Positions 9,347-18,375 of a DNA stretch of 43,629 nt are shown here, in pieces. The position numbers and the translations under genes were made by a program. Source of the stretch: an uncultured Pelagibacteraceae bacterium. GTDB lineage: Bacteria; Pseudomonadota; Alphaproteobacteria; Pelagibacterales; Pelagibacteraceae. Positions within the stretch are counted from its first letter, which is position 1, and each line of letters starts with the position of its first letter. The notes beneath the pieces were generated by a model. It saw nothing but the letters and a program-made list of their open reading frames with translations. It was not told the origin of the DNA and did not search any database. Where the stretch lies: contig CACEFI010000005.1 in NCBI GenBank assembly GCA_902558795.1, forward strand, positions 1 through 43,629, given 5' to 3'.

Positions 9347-10305
9347 GAGTTAGTAACTTTGATTTGATTAAATAATCTAATTATAAAATTGCTCAAACTT
9401 AACAGATTTTTATTTTGTAGATTTTTAAATTTATTAAAAGCACTATCTTTTACATTTAAAGAAATTAATTTTTTTTCATTTATATACAAAAACTTTTTTT
9501 CTATAAGAAATTTTAATTTTCTTACCACTGTAGGTCTTGGAATATTTGTTATTTCTGAAATTGACATTGCATTAACACCTCTTAAATCTGATCCCATAAT
9601 GTCTTTTCTATAAGCATTCAAACTTGATTTAGAAGGTATAAAATCTTTGTTATGAGTTGCACTCAAAACTAAAATCATGCCAATAGAAAGGGTTTCTAAA
9701 TCTTTTAATTCTGTTCTCCATCTATTTAGATAAATAAAGATAAATTTATTTAATTGATATAAACAAAAAGAAAAATTTTCTTTGATTGAATTAGTAATTT
9801 TATCTAACTCAAAAATTTCTTTTATAAGATTTTCCTTCTTTAGTATTTTGTTAAATTGACTTAATAAATTGCTCAATTCTGAAACTGTATCTGTTGCTCT
9901 AGCCTTATGAAGTGTAGACCTATCTATAAATATTTTTTTTCCAATTTTTTTAATTGCTCCATTTTTTTCTAAATCTAAAATTTTACGTCTTACACTCTCT
10001 TTTGGTATTTCAAGATCTTTTGAGATATCTGAGATGTTAATTTTATTAATTTCAATCGTTCTATCTTTATAAAAAGTGTTGTAATCAATTATCAGCCCAT
10101 TCTTACGATAAAACACAAGATTTTGATGGATTAGATAGATAATAATAAGAAATTTATCAATATCATTGTATCGTTCGTATGCTCTAACAAGCCAATTACT
10201 AATGAAAGAATAAAAAAAAGGTGCTAGTAAACTAAAGTTTTTATCAATCACCTTATAGATAATTTTTTCATCAATTTGATCAGTTATGCTAGGTAATGCT
10301 TTCAT
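9343..10305 (-). CDS. Predicted transcriptional regulator with two winged-helix-like HTH segments
   Basis: Two similar segments: INISDISKDLEIPKESVRRKILDLEKNGAIKKIGKKIFID and MSISEITNIPRPTVVRKLKFLIEKKFLYINEKKLISL. Confidence 0.7.
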   Translation of the reverse strand: MKALPSITDQIDEKIIYKVIDKNFSLLAPFFYSFISNWLVRAYERYNDIDKFLIIIYLIHQNLVFYRKNGLIIDYNTFYKDRTIEINKINISDISKDLEIPKESVRRKILDLEKNGAIKKIGKKIFIDRSTLHKARATDTVSELSNLLSQFNKILKKENLIKEIFELDKITNSIKENFSFCLYQLNKFIFIYLNRWRTELKDLETLSIGMILVLSATHNKDFIPSKSSLNAYRKDIMGSDLRGVNAMSISEITNIPRPTVVRKLKFLIEKKFLYINEKKLISLNVKDSAFNKFKNLQNKNLLSLSNFIIRLFNQIKVTNS

Positions 10306-10346
10306 ACTTAAAAAAACCCAATATGAACAAATAGAAAACTAGAGTC

Positions 10347-10362
10347 AACCCATTTTGGACAA
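10347..10362 (+). promoter_or_regulatory. Candidate regulatory motif AACCCATTTTGGACAA
   Basis: Shares ACCCATTTTGNNCAA with 10658..10672; both lie ~60-70 bp upstream of related small ORFs. Confidence 0.45.
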
Positions 10363-10418
10363 CCCTAGTATGTAATAAAAGAACTAATAATGATTAAATT
10401 TGTTCTTATAAATAAAAT

Positions 10419-10616
10419 ATGAGTACAGAAAGCTTAAATAGAACATCTGATGCCATTGAGACCCCCTCTCAAGTTGTAAATACTCCAATTAGAGTTAACG
10501 TCGATGTTCTAAAGCAAAGAATCATAGATCAGAAAAAAAAAGATAAATTTAAAAGAAATATTATTGTTTCAGGTGTTTGTGTTTCTCTAGGTGTTTTAAC
10601 GATACTTTCTTCTTAA
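10419..10616 (+). CDS. Small predicted tail-anchored membrane protein, 65 aa (family member A)
   Basis: Core VDVLKQRIIDQKKK then single C-terminal TM; matches 10717..10914 and 21884..22093. Confidence 0.65.
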   Translation: MSTESLNRTSDAIETPSQVVNTPIRVNVDVLKQRIIDQKKKDKFKRNIIVSGVCVSLGVLTILSS

Positions 10617-10657
10617 AAATTTTAACTTTTAAATCAAATATACAGAAAATTAGCCCC

Positions 10658-10672
10658 ACCCATTTTGATCAA
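10658..10672 (+). promoter_or_regulatory. Candidate regulatory motif ACCCATTTTGATCAA
   Basis: Second copy of ACCCATTTTGNNCAA; contains palindrome TTGATCAA. Confidence 0.45.
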
Positions 10673-10716
10673 TTGGTGTATTTATTTTTTGTTTTTGCGG
10701 TGATTAACTAACTCTA

Positions 10717-10914
10717 ATGAGTAAAGAAGAGTTGGAAAAAATTCCTAACTATATCGAAGACAATTCTAATGAAAAAGAGGCCACAAAAAATTTATGTGTG
10801 CATGAATTAAGAAGAAGACTCAAAAATAAACAACGAAAAGAAAATATTATTAAAGTAATGATTTTTTTTACTTTGATGGTTTTAATTGGAGTTATATCTT
10901 TATTTTTTTATTAG
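10717..10914 (+). CDS. Small predicted tail-anchored membrane protein, 65 aa (family member B)
   Basis: Core VHELRRRLKNKQRK followed by C-terminal TM VMIFFTLMVLIGVISLFFY. Confidence 0.65.
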   Translation: MSKEELEKIPNYIEDNSNEKEATKNLCVHELRRRLKNKQRKENIIKVMIFFTLMVLIGVISLFFY

Positions 10915-11910
10915 AGTTTCAATATCTTTTTTAATTATTTCAGCTATAGAAATTTCTTTTTTAAGATTTTGTTTGTACCGATTAAATTTATTTTGACCTG
11001 GATACATTATTTCTTTGACTCCTTTTATCTTAGGAAGTTTTTTTATTGTTTTAATATTATCTTTAATTCTCTGATTGTAATTTTTTTGAAATAAATTTGC
11101 TTTAAAAGTAATAAATAAGTGTCCTATGTTTTGTGGACCAGAAAAATCATCAAAAGGATCTTTAACTTTTCCTGCATGATTCCCACCAGTTAAAACTCCA
11201 CTTAAAATATCAACCATCCAAGCAAGACCAGATCCTCTAAAGCCTGCAATTGGTAATTGAACTCCAGCTAATGCTTTTTTTGCATCAGTTGTTGGATTGC
11301 CAAATTTATCTAAAGCTACACCTTCAGGAATTTTTTGGTTGTTTCTTGCTGCTACTCTAATTTTACCTCTGTTAATCATTGATATAGATGTGTCCAAGAT
11401 AAAGGGAATTTTTGAACCAGTAGGAGTTCCAAAACAAACTGGGTTTGTGCCAAATAAACTTTTTAGTGCACCATGTGGTGCAACTGCTGGTGGAGCATTT
11501 GTATAAATCATTGTTATTAAATTTTTCTTAACAGCTTGTTCAGCGTAATAACCTGACAATCCATAATGACCACTGTTCTTAACTGCAACCATTCCGATAC
11601 CAGTTTTTTGAGCATGTTTGATTGCAGTTTTTATTCCAAGATCAGCAGCTACAAAACCAATACTATTATTTGCATCTATATGTGAAATAGATTGAGAAAT
11701 TTTTTTTATTTTAATTTTAGGTTTCGGATTAATTACTTTTTTTGAAATCCGGTCACAGTACATCTTTAATCTTGATAAACCATGGCCATAAGCACCAACT
11801 AATTCGGCATTTATTAATGCATTTGTTGAAATTAATGCATGATCTTTACTTAGACCATATTTCTGAAAAATTTTAATGATTTGTTTTTTTAAAATAGGCG
11901 TTTTCATCAC
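10900..11910 (-). CDS. Ldh2/malate-lactate-sulfolactate dehydrogenase family oxidoreductase
   Basis: AYGHGLSRL, NSGHYGLSGYYAEQA, LFGTNPVCFGTP, GFRGSGLAWMVDILSG. Confidence 0.87.
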   Translation of the reverse strand: MMKTPILKKQIIKIFQKYGLSKDHALISTNALINAELVGAYGHGLSRLKMYCDRISKKVINPKPKIKIKKISQSISHIDANNSIGFVAADLGIKTAIKHAQKTGIGMVAVKNSGHYGLSGYYAEQAVKKNLITMIYTNAPPAVAPHGALKSLFGTNPVCFGTPTGSKIPFILDTSISMINRGKIRVAARNNQKIPEGVALDKFGNPTTDAKKALAGVQLPIAGFRGSGLAWMVDILSGVLTGGNHAGKVKDPFDDFSGPQNIGHLFITFKANLFQKNYNQRIKDNIKTIKKLPKIKGVKEIMYPGQNKFNRYKQNLKKEISIAEIIKKDIETLIKK

Positions 11911-11923
11911 GTGCCTTTAACAT

Positions 11924-13849
11924 CTATCCCTTACCACGCCAAGGAATAGTTTTATCAATTATTTTTCTCAAAGTTATATCAAATAAAAGACCCAGCATTC
12001 CCATAATAAAAATTGTTATCCAAATAACTTCGTATTGAAAATATTTTTTTGCAACATTTTCAACAAATCCAATACCTGTCGTACCCGCTAAAAACTCAGC
12101 AGCAACCAATGTTCCCCAACACATACCTACTGCAACTCTAATTCCTGTTAAAATTTCAGGAAGAGAATTAGGGAATATCACGTGTCTTAAAATTTGTTTT
12201 TTTGAAGCTCCCAAAGAGTGAGCTGCGTGAATTTTTGAAAGTTGTGTTCCTGATGCACCTGCTCTAGCAGAGATAATCATAATGGATAAAGAGACCATGA
12301 AAAGTAAGAATACTTTACCTGTATTATCAATTCCAAGAACTGAGATTATTAAAGGTGCCCATGCTAAAGGTGGAACAGGTCTATATAATTCAATCAAAGG
12401 GTCAAAAAAGCCTTTTGCAAATCTGTTTAGACCCATAAATAATCCTAAAGGTACCCCAACAATTATTCCAACAACTAAACCTAAAAATACTCTTAAGAAC
12501 GAGTCCCAAATATGTCCATATGGAACGGGAACCTTAAATAATTTAAAGTCACCAGTGACAAACTTAAGAACATTTCCTTTGAAGTTTTGTTTAACCACAC
12601 CATCACTTGAATGAATTGGATATTCACCTGGCAAGATATCTGCAATCCAGTCAGGTAAAATAAAACCTATCATTGAACTTACATCCACCATCTCAATCCA
12701 TAAAAGCGGAATGTTTTTATAACCTACACTTGGTTTTGACATTAAAATAAATTTATTAAATGTATCTGATGGTTTAGGTAACCATCTTCCTGAACCTTGC
12801 TCTGAACAACTCGTACCGCTTGAAACAATTGTACCAGCAGGAAATAGAAGTATATCAACTAATCTTAAACCACCTTGTTGATCTTCTTGAACATTGTCAA
12901 ATTCAATAATTGCTGCTTGCATTTCATTTAATGCAGAAGGAGGATAAATACTTGCATATTCTATTCTTCTTGCAATTTTAACAATATCTTTTCCAAAAGT
13001 TGAAGCCACTTCCTCAGTATCATCTAGACTTTTTCTGTATGCTTTAATTTCATCTTTAATTTTTTTAATTGAGTCTTTAAATTGAGGATTATGATTTCTT
13101 AATTTAAAAAATTTATCGTTAATAATTTTAAGCTCTTCTGCTGCTGCATGAAATTTAAGGCCTTTATCTGTTTCTGGTACCATAGGAACTTCAATTGTAT
13201 TTTCTATAGATCCTGTTCCAGTTCTAACTGTTATAATTCCCCAACTTCCTTGCTCAGATAAAGCTTTTTGTCTTTCAATTTTCTGTTCAGCCGTTTCAAA
13301 CGGATAATCTTTGTTTTGAAAATTAGAACTTAAAAGCTTAATTTGATCTGTCATTTCTTTAATCTTAAGCTTGGTATCCATCTCCATTAGATCTTCGTTA
13401 GTTAACAATGGAATTAAATTTCTAGTTTGATCTATAAAGCCAACTAAAGTAGTTTTTTGTTGTTCACTTAGATCGGGTGAACTCTGAATTTCATTAGTAA
13501 CTCTTTGAAGATTTTTGTTTTCTATTTTTATTATTGAAGTACTTTTGAATTCTCTTTCTTCAATTGGGAATTGATATTTTAACCCTAACAATGACTCATT
13601 AATTTTAGCAACTTGGCATAATTCATTTGCCGATTTAGGATAGAAGCCTTTAGCTATATCCCAAGAATAATAAAGCCAAACTAATAAAATAGCACTAGTT
13701 CCAACAATTACCCAATGCGTTCCACCTTTTGCTCTTTCTGGATTACCAAAAACAGCATCAACTTTTTCAGTTTTAATTAATCGTCTGCCGTAAAGAATAC
13801 ATCCAATTATCGCTACAAAGATTATGGCAGTTACAAATTGGGTTAACAT
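11924..13849 (-). CDS. tauC: NitT/TauT-family ABC permease with large N-terminal extension
   Basis: C-terminal ~230 aa is a TauC/SsuC permease domain (AHSLGASKKQILRHVIFPNSLPEILTGIRVAVGMCWGTLVAAE); N-terminal ~400 aa is TM plus coiled-coil-like. Confidence 0.85.
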   Translation of the reverse strand: MLTQFVTAIIFVAIIGCILYGRRLIKTEKVDAVFGNPERAKGGTHWVIVGTSAILLVWLYYSWDIAKGFYPKSANELCQVAKINESLLGLKYQFPIEEREFKSTSIIKIENKNLQRVTNEIQSSPDLSEQQKTTLVGFIDQTRNLIPLLTNEDLMEMDTKLKIKEMTDQIKLLSSNFQNKDYPFETAEQKIERQKALSEQGSWGIITVRTGTGSIENTIEVPMVPETDKGLKFHAAAEELKIINDKFFKLRNHNPQFKDSIKKIKDEIKAYRKSLDDTEEVASTFGKDIVKIARRIEYASIYPPSALNEMQAAIIEFDNVQEDQQGGLRLVDILLFPAGTIVSSGTSCSEQGSGRWLPKPSDTFNKFILMSKPSVGYKNIPLLWIEMVDVSSMIGFILPDWIADILPGEYPIHSSDGVVKQNFKGNVLKFVTGDFKLFKVPVPYGHIWDSFLRVFLGLVVGIIVGVPLGLFMGLNRFAKGFFDPLIELYRPVPPLAWAPLIISVLGIDNTGKVFLLFMVSLSIMIISARAGASGTQLSKIHAAHSLGASKKQILRHVIFPNSLPEILTGIRVAVGMCWGTLVAAEFLAGTTGIGFVENVAKKYFQYEVIWITIFIMGMLGLLFDITLRKIIDKTIPWRGKG

Positions 13850-14647
13850 TTAATTTTCTTTCCCCATAATTTCTTCTTCCATATTCCAAATCATCGTTAA
13901 GATCTCTTCTCTCTTAGATGAAAATTCTGGATTTTTTTTAATTTCTCTTAAATCTTCTTTTAATCCCATTTCTGCAAAAGGAAGTTTGTACTCTTTATGT
14001 ATTCTACCAGGTCTTGGAGCCATAACGTACAATCTCTCACCAAGCAACAAAGCTTCTTCAACAGAGTGTGTAATTAAAATAATTGTTTTTCCAGTTTCTT
14101 TCCAAATTTTTAAAACTAAAGACTGCATCTTCTCTCTAGTAAGCGCATCAAGTGCACCTAAAGGTTCATCCATTAAAATAAGATCAGGGTCATTGATTAA
14201 ACATCTTGCAAGAGCTACTCTTTGCTGCATACCACCTGATAATTGATAAGTAGGAGTGTTACCAAAGCCTTTTAATCCTACTATATCTAACCATTCATCA
14301 ACTTTTTTTGCTGTAACACTTGAATCTTCTTTTTTCATTCGAAGACCAAAGTTGACGTTTTCGGCAACTGTTAACCATTCAAATAAAGCACCCTGTTGAA
14401 AAACCATTCCTCTTTCAACTCCAGGACCATCAATTTCTTTTTCATTTAAAGTAATTTTTCCAGATGTTGGTCTTAAAAATCCAGCTGTAATATTAAGTAG
14501 TGTTGTTTTTCCACAACCAGATGGGCCAAGTACTGTAAGTAACTCACCTTTTTTTAAGGTAAAATTTACATCTTTTAAAGCATGAACTGTTTCTCCTTTT
14601 GGAGTTTTAAAAATCATATTTAGATTTTGAGAAATCAAATCACTCAT
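13850..14647 (-). CDS. tauB: NitT/TauT-family ABC ATP-binding protein
   Basis: GPSGCGKTTLLN, LSGGMQQRVALARCL, LILMDEPLGALD, ITHSVEEALLLG. Confidence 0.92.
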   Translation of the reverse strand: MSDLISQNLNMIFKTPKGETVHALKDVNFTLKKGELLTVLGPSGCGKTTLLNITAGFLRPTSGKITLNEKEIDGPGVERGMVFQQGALFEWLTVAENVNFGLRMKKEDSSVTAKKVDEWLDIVGLKGFGNTPTYQLSGGMQQRVALARCLINDPDLILMDEPLGALDALTREKMQSLVLKIWKETGKTIILITHSVEEALLLGERLYVMAPRPGRIHKEYKLPFAEMGLKEDLREIKKNPEFSSKREEILTMIWNMEEEIMGKEN

Positions 14648-14675
14648 AAGAAGAACTTTATATTAGAATTTTATT

Positions 14676-14715
14676 AAAAAAAATAGGCACCAATTTTTTT
14701 AAATTGGTGCCTATT
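14676..14715 (-). terminator. Intrinsic terminator/attenuator between tauA and tauB
   Basis: Perfect 15-bp stem AATAGGCACCAATTT / AAATTGGTGCCTATT with 4-nt loop, followed on the minus strand by a T tract. Confidence 0.85.
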
Positions 14716-14737
14716 AAATATTTCTATCTCTATAAAA

Positions 14738-15679
14738 TTATAGAGGTAAGAAACTAGTGTCTACTGCTCCTCCTGGAGTTCCCATACCTTTTAGGAAACC
14801 ATCAAGATTACCACTCTCCATAGACTGTTTAGTTTCTGCTGGAGTTAGGAATTTAAATCCACCAATAGTTTCTTTCATATCAGCAAGTTTCATTTCAGCG
14901 TCTTTTGCTATTACGTTCATGTCTGATTTACCAGCTGCGTATCTAGCATTTGCTTCATGAGTTACTTCGATGAAAGTTCTTAGCATTCCTGGATTTTCTT
15001 TCATGAATTTGTCAGTTACAGATGTAATATCAATACCTAAGATACCAGCATCTCTAGCTTCTTGAACAGTTAAAAGTCTTGATCCAACTGCTGTAGCTGC
15101 TTTGATAGAGTTACCACCAAATAGACAAGCCATTACAACATCACCACTAACTAATGCAGCAGCTCCTTCTTCCGGGTCCATTTGAATAACGTCCATTTTT
15201 CCTCTGTCAGCTCCAACAACTTTCATACTTTCATCAAAAACGTATTCAGCCATTGTTCCTAGTGGAACAGCAACTTTTTTACCTTCTAATTCAGATGCAT
15301 TTGCTTTTGTAATTCCAGAAGCATTAGATGTAACACATGTTGTTCCACCCATTCCGTATTCCATAGCAATATCAACAAGCTTTAAAGGCGCATTAGATTT
15401 TACTGCATTGATAAAAGGCACTAAACCTTGTGAGTAAGAAATATCGATGTCACCAGCTAACATTGCGTCAGTCATAGCACCACCATTTGAAAAGTTAGTC
15501 CATTTTACCGGAACACCTAAAGCTTTTTCATATATTCCTTTTACTTTATCTTCTTGGTTTGGCGTTGGCCATTCTAGAAAGAATGCAACTCTTACTTCAT
15601 TAGCTGCAGAATTTGCAACTGACATAGAAAGGTTAAGAGCAACGATTGATCCAAGAATAAAACTTAATATTTTTTTCAT
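14738..15679 (-). CDS. tauA: Taurine-type ABC substrate-binding protein
   Basis: Signal peptide; TauA/SsuA-like (LEWPTPNQ, AMLAGDIDISYSQGLVPF, GKKVAVPLGT); strong SD AAGGGGA. Confidence 0.87.
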   Translation of the reverse strand: MKKILSFILGSIVALNLSMSVANSAANEVRVAFFLEWPTPNQEDKVKGIYEKALGVPVKWTNFSNGGAMTDAMLAGDIDISYSQGLVPFINAVKSNAPLKLVDIAMEYGMGGTTCVTSNASGITKANASELEGKKVAVPLGTMAEYVFDESMKVVGADRGKMDVIQMDPEEGAAALVSGDVVMACLFGGNSIKAATAVGSRLLTVQEARDAGILGIDITSVTDKFMKENPGMLRTFIEVTHEANARYAAGKSDMNVIAKDAEMKLADMKETIGGFKFLTPAETKQSMESGNLDGFLKGMGTPGGAVDTSFLPL

Positions 15680-15871
15680 TTATTCCCCTTAGTTAATTTA
15701 ATTAAATTCTGCATATTAAAATTCAATTTTAGAGTGATGTAAAACAAAAAAGATACTAATCTTTACAATCTAAGGTTGTGTCAATAATATTCTTTTAAAG
15801 TATTTATTTTAGTCTAAAGAGGCCGTAGATTTAGAAATACAAATTTAAATATATATAGAGAGAAACTTTTT

Positions 15872-17218
15872 ATGAGCTCAGAAAATAGAACTTCAGTTCC
15901 AAATTCATTAAATGAACATTGGATGCCGTTTACATCTAACAAAGATTTTAAAGCAAACCCAAGATTAATAACTGAAGCTAAGGGAGTTTATTTAAAAACG
16001 CATCATGGAAAAACACAAATTGATGCAAGCTCAGGATTATTTTGTAATCCTTTAGGTCATGGAAGAAAAGAAATTACAGAAGCGGTAACAAAACAACTAG
16101 AGACCTTAGATTACGCTCAACCATTTCAACAAGGTTTTGGTGGATCATTTGAGTTAGCATCAAAAATTTCAAAACACACTCCAGGTGATTTAAATAAAAT
16201 GTTTTTTACAATTTGTGGATCAACTGCAGTTGAAACAGCAATAAAAATTGCAGTTGCTTACCATAGAGCAAAAGGGAATGCGCAAAGATTTAGATTTGTA
16301 GGACGTGAAAGAGGTTATCACGGAATGAATATTGGATGTGTTTCAGTTGGAGGAATGGTTAACAATGTTAAAACATTTGCAAGTATTTTAATGCCAGGTG
16401 TTCAACACATTAGACATACACATTTACCAGAGCATAAGTTTGTTAGTGGTCAACCAGAGACTGGTGATTATTTAGCTAATGATTTAGAAACTATTTGTCA
16501 AAACTTTGGTGGTGAAAATATTGCTGCTTGCATAGTTGAGCCAATCGCAGGATCAACTGGTACGTTAGTTCCACCAAAAGGATATTTACAAAAACTTAGA
16601 GAAATTTGTGATAAGCATGGAATACTTTTAATTTTTGATGAAGTAATTACTGGTTGGGGCAGAACAGGTTCTAAGTTTGGTTCACATGAATTTGGTGTAA
16701 CACCAGATATTATGACAATGGCAAAAGCTACAACTAATGGAGTTGTGCCAATGGGTGTTGTTGCATGTCACGATGATATTTATGATGCAGTAATGGATGC
16801 TTCACCAACAGGAGCAGTTGAACTATTTCATGGATATACATACTCAGGAATTCCAGTTGCTGTTGCAGCCGCTTTAGCTGTTCAAGATATTTTTGAAAAA
16901 GATGATATTTTTAATAGAGCTAAAAATTTAGCCCCTTATTTCCAAAAAGGATTATTTTCTCTTCAAGATTTAGAGTCTATAGATAACATTAGAGGATATG
17001 GAATGATGGGTGGTATTGATATGAAATTAAATACTAAACCAGGTAAAGCAGGTTACGAATGTTTTAAAGCTTGTTATGAAGCAGGAGTAAACTTTAAAGC
17101 AACAGGAGATTGTTTAATTATTGCTCCACAATTTATCTGTGAAGAAAAACATATTGATGAAATTATTGATAAACTAAGAACAGGTATCACTAACTATCAA
17201 AAAAACCAAAAAAACTAA
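15872..17218 (+). CDS. Class III aminotransferase (taurine- or omega-amino acid--pyruvate aminotransferase)
   Basis: HWMPFT N-terminus; LIFDEVITGWGRTG, MTMAKATTNGVVPMG PLP-Lys region; next to tauABC and ald. Confidence 0.87.
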   Translation: MSSENRTSVPNSLNEHWMPFTSNKDFKANPRLITEAKGVYLKTHHGKTQIDASSGLFCNPLGHGRKEITEAVTKQLETLDYAQPFQQGFGGSFELASKISKHTPGDLNKMFFTICGSTAVETAIKIAVAYHRAKGNAQRFRFVGRERGYHGMNIGCVSVGGMVNNVKTFASILMPGVQHIRHTHLPEHKFVSGQPETGDYLANDLETICQNFGGENIAACIVEPIAGSTGTLVPPKGYLQKLREICDKHGILLIFDEVITGWGRTGSKFGSHEFGVTPDIMTMAKATTNGVVPMGVVACHDDIYDAVMDASPTGAVELFHGYTYSGIPVAVAAALAVQDIFEKDDIFNRAKNLAPYFQKGLFSLQDLESIDNIRGYGMMGGIDMKLNTKPGKAGYECFKACYEAGVNFKATGDCLIIAPQFICEEKHIDEIIDKLRTGITNYQKNQKN

Positions 17219-17254
17219 GTAGTTTTTTAAATACTTAATAAAGAAAGAAGCGTT

Positions 17255-18370
17255 ATGAAGATAGGCGTACCTAAGGAAATTAAACCCCAAGAAAACAGAA
17301 TAGGACTTACACCTGAAAGTGTTAAAACTTTAGTGTCCGAGGGTCATGAAGTAATTGTTGAAAATAATGGTGGTTTTGAAGCAGGTTTTGAAAATGAGCA
17401 ATACACTAACGCTGGTGCAAAAATTGCAAACAGTGCTGCTGATATTTTTAACGATGCAGAGATTATAGTTAAAGTTAAAGAGCCTCAAAAAGTTGAAGTA
17501 GATATGATTAGAGAAAATCAAATTGTATATACTTATCTTCACCTTGCTGCTGCGAAGGAATTAACAGAAGGACTTATCAAATCTAAAAGTGTCAACATAG
17601 CTTATGAAACTGTAACTGATGATAATGGAAGATTGCCCTTGCTTGCACCAATGAGCGCAGTTGCGGGACGTATGTCCGTTCAAGCTGGAGCACATTGTTT
17701 AGAAAAAAATCAAAAAGGAAGAGGACTTTTATTAGGTGGAGCACCAGGAGTGTCTGGTGGAAAAGTTGTTATTTTAGGTGGTGGAGTTGTTGGAGAAAAT
17801 GCAGCTGTGATAGCAACTGGTATGCAAGCAGAAGTTCATATTGTTGATAAGTCTGAAGCAAGATTAAAACAACTTGTTGAAATGTTTGGAGATAAAATAA
17901 TTCCAGAACAAAGTGACAAAATAGATTTAAATAAATTAGTTTCAGAAGCAGATCTTCTTGTTGGCGGAGTTTTAATTCCTGGAGCAGAAGCTCCAAAATT
18001 AGTGACACGTGACATGATTAAATCAATGAAACGTGGATCAGTAATTGTTGATGTTGCAATTGATCAAGGTGGATGTGTTGAAACAAGTAAACCAACAACA
18101 CATGGAGATCCAACTTATATTGTTGATGAGGTAGTTCATTATTGTGTTGCAAATATGCCAGGCGGTGTTCCAAGAACTTCAACACTTGCATTAAATAATG
18201 CAACCTTACCTTTTTTAGTAAAACTTGCTAACAAAGGTTATCAAAAAGCTTTAGGAGAAGATAAAAACTTTTTAGCTGGCTTAAATGTTCATAAAGGTCA
18301 AGTTACATATAAAGCAGTAGCTGATGTATTTGGTCATGAATATGTCGATCCCCTTAAAGCAATTTACTAA
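17255..18370 (+). CDS. ald: Alanine dehydrogenase
   Basis: MKIGVPKEIKPQENRIGLTP, YTYLHLAA, VVILGGGVVGENAA, VDVAIDQGG. Confidence 0.96.
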   Translation: MKIGVPKEIKPQENRIGLTPESVKTLVSEGHEVIVENNGGFEAGFENEQYTNAGAKIANSAADIFNDAEIIVKVKEPQKVEVDMIRENQIVYTYLHLAAAKELTEGLIKSKSVNIAYETVTDDNGRLPLLAPMSAVAGRMSVQAGAHCLEKNQKGRGLLLGGAPGVSGGKVVILGGGVVGENAAVIATGMQAEVHIVDKSEARLKQLVEMFGDKIIPEQSDKIDLNKLVSEADLLVGGVLIPGAEAPKLVTRDMIKSMKRGSVIVDVAIDQGGCVETSKPTTHGDPTYIVDEVVHYCVANMPGGVPRTSTLALNNATLPFLVKLANKGYQKALGEDKNFLAGLNVHKGQVTYKAVADVFGHEYVDPLKAIY

Positions 18371-18375
18371 AAATT

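Noticed and set aside
12282-12614. Plus-strand 110-aa ORF
   Set aside because: Antisense to the TauC permease domain; no independent start signal or family motif
17769-18203. Minus-strand Leu/Gln/His-rich ORFs of 79 and 61 aa
   Set aside because: Antisense to ald; low-complexity composition typical of shadow frames
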